Assembly (NCBI GenBank): GCA_963922205.1
Contig: CAWUHX010000338.1
Coordinates: 124,001-188,000, forward strand
Reading direction: 5' to 3'
Source of the DNA: Romanomermis culicivorax
Taxonomy: Eukaryota > Nematoda > Enoplea > Mermithida > Mermithidae
Length of the DNA stretch: 64,000 bases
Shown piece by piece: positions 59,551 through 64,000 of the stretch; the stretch's first letter is position 1, and the number at the start of each line of letters is the position of its first letter. Position numbers and translations under genes: made by a program. The notes below the pieces were generated by a model, which was not told the DNA's origin, searched no databases, and worked only from the letters and a program-made list of their open reading frames with translations.

Positions 59551-60880
59551 TGAGACATTAGAGCAGGACAATAGAGTGCAGACATTAGAATGCAGACATT
59601 ATAGCACAGGCACATTAGAGCACAGGACAATAAATCACAGTGACACTAGAGCGCAGAACAGCAAGGGACAATTGCATGCAGGGACATTAGAGTGCAAGAC
59701 AATAGAGCGGGGACATTAGAGCACAGGGACATTAGAGTGCATGACAATAGAGCACAGGGACTAGAGCACAGGACAATAGAGCATAGGGACAGTAGTGCTT
59801 GGACATTAGAGTGCAGGACAATACAGTAGTGGATGCATTGGAGCATGGCTGACCGTCCCTCCTGAACTCATGTTACAAAAATAAGAATTATCAAGAAATA
59901 GTTAAATGCAAATTATCAGAAATATGCAAAACCTAATTGAATACTGTAGCCAAAATAAACTTTTTTTGAACTTTTTTCCTTTCATCTATCATCTATTTTG
60001 TTGCCAGTTGGTTATTGTTTCCCTCTTTTTTCATTTCATTTTGTTTAGAAAAAAATTCAAGAAAAAAAAGAAAAACATCATTTGTATGTTGATACAAATA
60101 ATTTAACAGAAATATAAAAATTATAAAAAAAGATTTTCGACTACTCCCCTCAAAAAAATTCCTGCATCCCCCACTGGGGCCATAGAGTGCAGGACAATAG
60201 CACATAGGTGCAATAGAGCGCAGGACAATAGATCACATAAACATTAGATCAGAGCAAAATAAAAAAGCTGAAAATAAAATAATGTGAAAAATAACTACAT
60301 TTCAGCTCAAAAATGCTTTCTTCACATTTTTCGTGTCTATGAAAAAGTTCAGGTCAAAGCATTTTTCCACTTGGAGTATATTTTCCCATTTTTTGTTCTT
60401 TTTCTTCCATTTTCTCTCCTCCTTATTTCACTTTTCTTACTTTTTCCTGCCCTTATTTTTTATTCAGAATCATACAAGCAGTGTTTTGTCAGCTTTTGAA
60501 AACTTTGTCAGCTTTTTAAATAAAGCTGTTTGCTTAGTATTCTTTTTTCATGTTCAAAGACAATTTAAAATTGGCATCCATTGCAGATCATGGAACATTG
60601 GTTAAAATTTTTTTGAACCAGTAGATGCAGTCTAACAATGTCCCTATGCTCTAAGGTACCTGCGGTCTATTGTCCTGCACTCCAATGTCCCTGTACTCTA
60701 ATGTCTGCACCCCTGCACTCTATTGTCCTGTGCCCTAATGTCTGGGCTCTAATGTCCCTGCGCTATAATATCTGTGCTCTAATATCTGTGATCTAATATC
60801 TGTGCTCTAATATCTGTGCTCTAATGTCCATGCTCTAATGTCCACACTCTATTGCCCAATGCTCTAATGTCTGGTCTCGA
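59551..60880. mobile_element. Foldback element with GACATTAGAGCACAGG minisatellite arms
   Basis: Left arm 59551-59825: about 18 alternating units GACATTAGAGCRCAGG and ACAATAGAGCRCAGG. Right arm 60640-60880: the same units inverted (CTCTAATGTCC, TATTGTCCTG). An additional forward patch lies at 60180-60245. Between the arms the sequence is AT-rich with no recognised ORF. Confidence 0.7.
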
Positions 60881-61256
60881 TGCCATATTGTTCATCCCTG
60901 ATGAGCACACATTTCACATGAGATCAAATAGAACAATAATTGCAGCAAATGGCTTTGTCAGTGTTGCAAATATTCTTGCTACATATTGTGCAAATCGTAA
61001 TGTTGTTGGTGTCAGTTTTCGAATTCTTTGATCTGATGTTTGTATTTGTTGAAGTTGGTGTGGAAGTAGACAATTTCCGACTAGCTTTCAACTTTACTTT
61101 CAATTATTGTGTAGTTTTGGTTGATATTGCGAATACTGAACTCATGACAGCAACAATAAATAATATGTAAGGATGACATTGCCAGGAAATTAAAGGATAA
61201 AGCCAATGTCGTCAGTGAAAATTCTCTTAAAAGTACCTTAATATTGGGATACGGAC
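60881..61256. other. Spacer
   Basis: No gene, RNA or repeat end recognised. Confidence 0.3.
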
Positions 61257-62512
61257 AATTCACCCCCAGTAATTCGCCCCCGGCAATTCGTCCCCCACAA
61301 TTCGCCCCCACTGCCGTTTGTCCCCGGACAATTCGCCCCTGAGCAATTCACCCCCCACAATTCTCCCCCAGTAATTAGCCCCCAATTCACTGTTTTTTAA
61401 TTCAAAAAATTCAGATTTAAAAATAATTCCACTAGGTTGTTAGCACTTATGTAATAGCATTTCTACACATCCATACTTAATACCTAGAGATTTTTTCCAG
61501 CCGAAATAGCATGTTTATTTATGAATTCTGCATGCAGAGTGCAAGTATTACGCACAAGAAGAAAAAAATCTACAGCAATGTTTCAAATAAAGGTCCACAA
61601 ATAATTTTTTTTGAATATAAGATTTTTTTACTGTTGGGGTTAGTACTAAGTCAGTATAAGCATTTTTTACTCATACAGTCAGCAATATAGGCATTTGAGC
61701 AGTAGTTCCCTAGAATTGAAGTGGCCGGTTGTTTTTCCACTTGAAACAAAATGTGTGGCTGAGTTCAAAATGAAAGCTTGCAGCTAAAGTTTATCTGGCT
61801 GAAAATAATCAATTTCGACCAAAACTTTGTGAAAAATCTCAACACTGGCAATTTACAAATTCATATTTTTTCAAGTTTGTAATGATGGTATCCTATTCCC
61901 CAGAAACCATGCCAAATTTTAGTCTGATGGCGTGAATACCTGGGAGAATTTACGCAGAACTTTAATTTGTAATACTGATATCATAGGCAGAATTTCGAGT
62001 CATTTATGTTTTTCAATCTGCATTTGTTTTTTTTTTATTTTTGTTCCTTTTCATTTAAATTTTTTCTTGTATTCATTTTTTTTGTCTTTCATCTTTCTTG
62101 TTTAGTTTCTTCTTCTATATTTTTTGATTACTTTTTACTCACTCTCCTTTTCTGATTTTTTCCTTTATATTTTTCTTCTGTTTTTTCTATTTTCATTCTT
62201 TTTGTTTTTGGTTACAACGAAAGGTTGTCACAAAAAAGATAGTGAAGAACACGATAGAGTCACATGTAGAATAATTGTGATACTTCGTCATAATCTTAAT
62301 TGCTCTCCATAGATCCTGATAAAAAGTTTCAAGAAATGAAGCTGGAAAAATAAAATCTGAAGACATATTACATAACATATCATTGAATTGCTTTTAAGTC
62401 TAAAACCTGGTAAGTATAGTACCAGGGGCTAATTACTGGGGGCAAATTGCTCAGAGGCGAATTGTGAGGGACGAATTGCTGGGGGCGAATTACTGGGGGC
62501 GAATTGTCCTAG
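61257..62512. mobile_element. Foldback element with CAATTCGCCCCC subrepeat arms
   Basis: Left arm 61257-61387: about nine units of CAATTCGCCCCCR with small variants. Right arm 62427-62512: about six units in inverse orientation (GGGGGCGAATTGTC, GGGGCGAATTACT). The interior is AT-rich with a long T-rich tract (62020-62215) and no coding signal. Confidence 0.75.
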
Positions 62513-63517
62513 AACCTTAATATTTTAGGGTAAAGGTATACATAATCAAAACATGACATTATGGTTTTAAAAGAGTTGCATGACTCATTAATCTGCTCTA
62601 CTTGTTTTAGAGAAGCATACATTCATTGAAACTGAAGAAGACCTGGAATCAATTGAAAGCACTTATGCTATGTCATCACTAACTGATGCATTGGAGTTTG
62701 AAGCTTATTTCTCTTTGGTCATCATTTGCTGGATTTAATGTTAAACCAGGCCAACTGCTAGACTCATTGGCAAACCAGGAGCATTGTAGGATATCCTAGA
62801 TTCTTGCCCAATCTGATGGTTATCTTGACAAACAGATCACTTCATCTCCAAACCTCAGATTCATTCAATAGTAAAGCATAAATGGGGGACCTTATTATTT
62901 ACAAGGAAATTCCCCTCTCTGACTGATATAGACTGACTCAAAAAAATAACATAAAATGTCCTATAAAGCGTAATTTGTACGATTATTCTAGCCATAATCA
63001 ACTGTTCAACTCTAAAAGCATGATTACAGTATGACCATAATTGAGAATAGGGTAAACAAAGGCGACAGCTAACTTGAACTATTATTGAAGACATATGACC
63101 GATAATAAATTACGAGAATAATAGCAAAAACCTAGTGATGGAGAGGCAACAAGCCACAGGAAATGACTAAGAATTTGACACATAGCCAGAAAGTACGGAT
63201 GAATAAAACACTATTTTCACCTGAAAACAATTTTTTTAAACGCGGAAAACACCGCTGGAAGGATTTGCATGGCATAGCCACAAGAAGAGGAAGACTGATG
63301 AAAAAATATGAAAAACAACAGGAAGTGAAAAGTATGTAAACTACCATACTAAATTACAGTCAGATGGAAGGAATGGAAAGGAGCTTGATCCTTATGTTGT
63401 ATGAGCACCACGCTCGTACGATACATTTTGAAGGAGCTGATTATTCTTTTGAATCAATAAAATAATCATGTCACATACTTTATCAACACATTATGAACGT
63501 ATCATATTCGTCTTCAG
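62513..63517. other. Upstream of the solute-carrier exons
   Basis: Should contain the first exon(s) of the carrier gene, since the exon at 63518 starts mid-codon, but I could not identify one with a credible start and donor. Confidence 0.3.
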
Positions 63518-64000
63518 GTGCGTCTGGAATCATCGTCGGTCATCCCCTCGATACGATTAAGGTAAATTAGTTCCATACAGTGCTCCAGATTGAGCTGATT
63601 ATTATTCTGATTCATCTGCAGAATGTTTTCATCTGTACTTAAAGCCATTAAAATAAATGGAAAGTCGTCTGATTGGTTATTCAGAATAAAAAGTCAGGTA
63701 CACCAAACCTCTTCCTGGACACCCCAATTGTTAATTTCAAAAGGAAAAAACTCCAGAATATCAGTGAAAAAAATCTTGGTTGTAGTCTCCAAGGATATAT
63801 TCCATCATCCCATTATGTCTTCTGGTATATGCACTCAGTTTTTATAATTTTTTCATCTGGGATCACAATATGACAGTTCACTTATACATAGGTTAGGATG
63901 CAGTCATTGCCGTTCAAATCATTGACTCAATGTATAATTCGTACTTATTGCAAAGAATCGATCGCCGGTTTCTACAAGGGCATGCTTTTCCCATGTTTGA
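63518..64000 (+). CDS. Mitochondrial carrier (SLC25A45/47/48-like), partial
   Basis: Exon 63518-63561 follows TCTTCAG and reads G-A-S-G-I-I-V-G-HPLDTIK, the signature P-x-D-x-x-K of the first carrier helix. After an intron (GTAAAT...ACATAG) the exon from 63892 continues in phase with VRMQSLPFKSLTQCIIRTYC, then KESIAGFYKGMLFPCL, and is cut off by the window edge. The R-x-x-S-x-x-G-F-x-K-G-M-x-F-P matrix-loop pattern resembles the SLC25A45/47/48 group, and carnitine/acyl-carnitine-type carriers are related. It would be an inner-membrane transporter; the substrate cannot be predicted from this fragment. The first coding exon is missing from my reading. Confidence 0.85.

Overview
This window looks like nuclear DNA from an invertebrate animal, most likely a nematode. 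Genes are split by GT-AG introns, many with short TTTCAG-type acceptors. Most of the sequence is AT-rich, repeat-laden, non-coding DNA. An interstitial array of GCCTAA units (complement TTAGGC, the canonical nematode telomere unit) lies at 5.8-6.3 kb, with a second short tract at 20.9 kb. The nematode call is an inference from that repeat and gene style; no rRNA or trans-spliced leader is present to confirm it.

Four host genes can be read exon by exon. (1) 6703-13396, minus: a glycoside hydrolase family 27 enzyme whose recognition loop (SCSWPAY) is of the alpha-N-acetylgalactosaminidase (NAGA) type. (2) 17465-24822, plus: a divergently oriented paralogue of 416 residues whose loop (SCEWAFY, then PNYT) is closer to alpha-galactosidase A (GLA). 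The two share most intron positions and are separated by about 4.1 kb. (3) 25189-35173, minus: a nine-exon, 550-residue BTB/BACK protein of the Tango10/BTBD17 type, converging tail-to-tail on gene 2. (4) 63518-64000, plus: two exons of a mitochondrial solute carrier (SLC25A45/47/48-like) that runs off the right edge.

The rest is dominated by mobile DNA. At the left edge (3-4031) lies a decayed long reading frame that starts inside a DEDDy (RNase D-like) 3'-5' exonuclease domain and ends in an RGG-rich tail. Intron 4 of gene 2 carries a DNA transposon of about 4 kb with arms of about 1 kb and a broken transposase with a C2H2 finger. Two MITEs are nested in its left arm, one carrying telomere-type repeats. 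A second, strongly palindromic copy lies at 50.8-54.1 kb. A PIF/Harbinger transposase fragment, itself split by a small element with an 8-bp target duplication, sits in the BTB gene. A Ty3/gypsy-like gag (44.3-46.4 kb) and a decayed non-LTR retrotransposon (56.0-58.9 kb, minus) are also present.

A recurring theme is foldback elements whose inverted arms are built from short tandem subrepeats, with unrelated subrepeat sequences in different elements (20.4-21.1, 47.3-48.9, 59.6-60.9 and 61.3-62.5 kb). Exon boundaries were read by eye from splice consensus, reading-frame phase and family homology. Ends of repeats are approximate unless a target-site duplication is stated.
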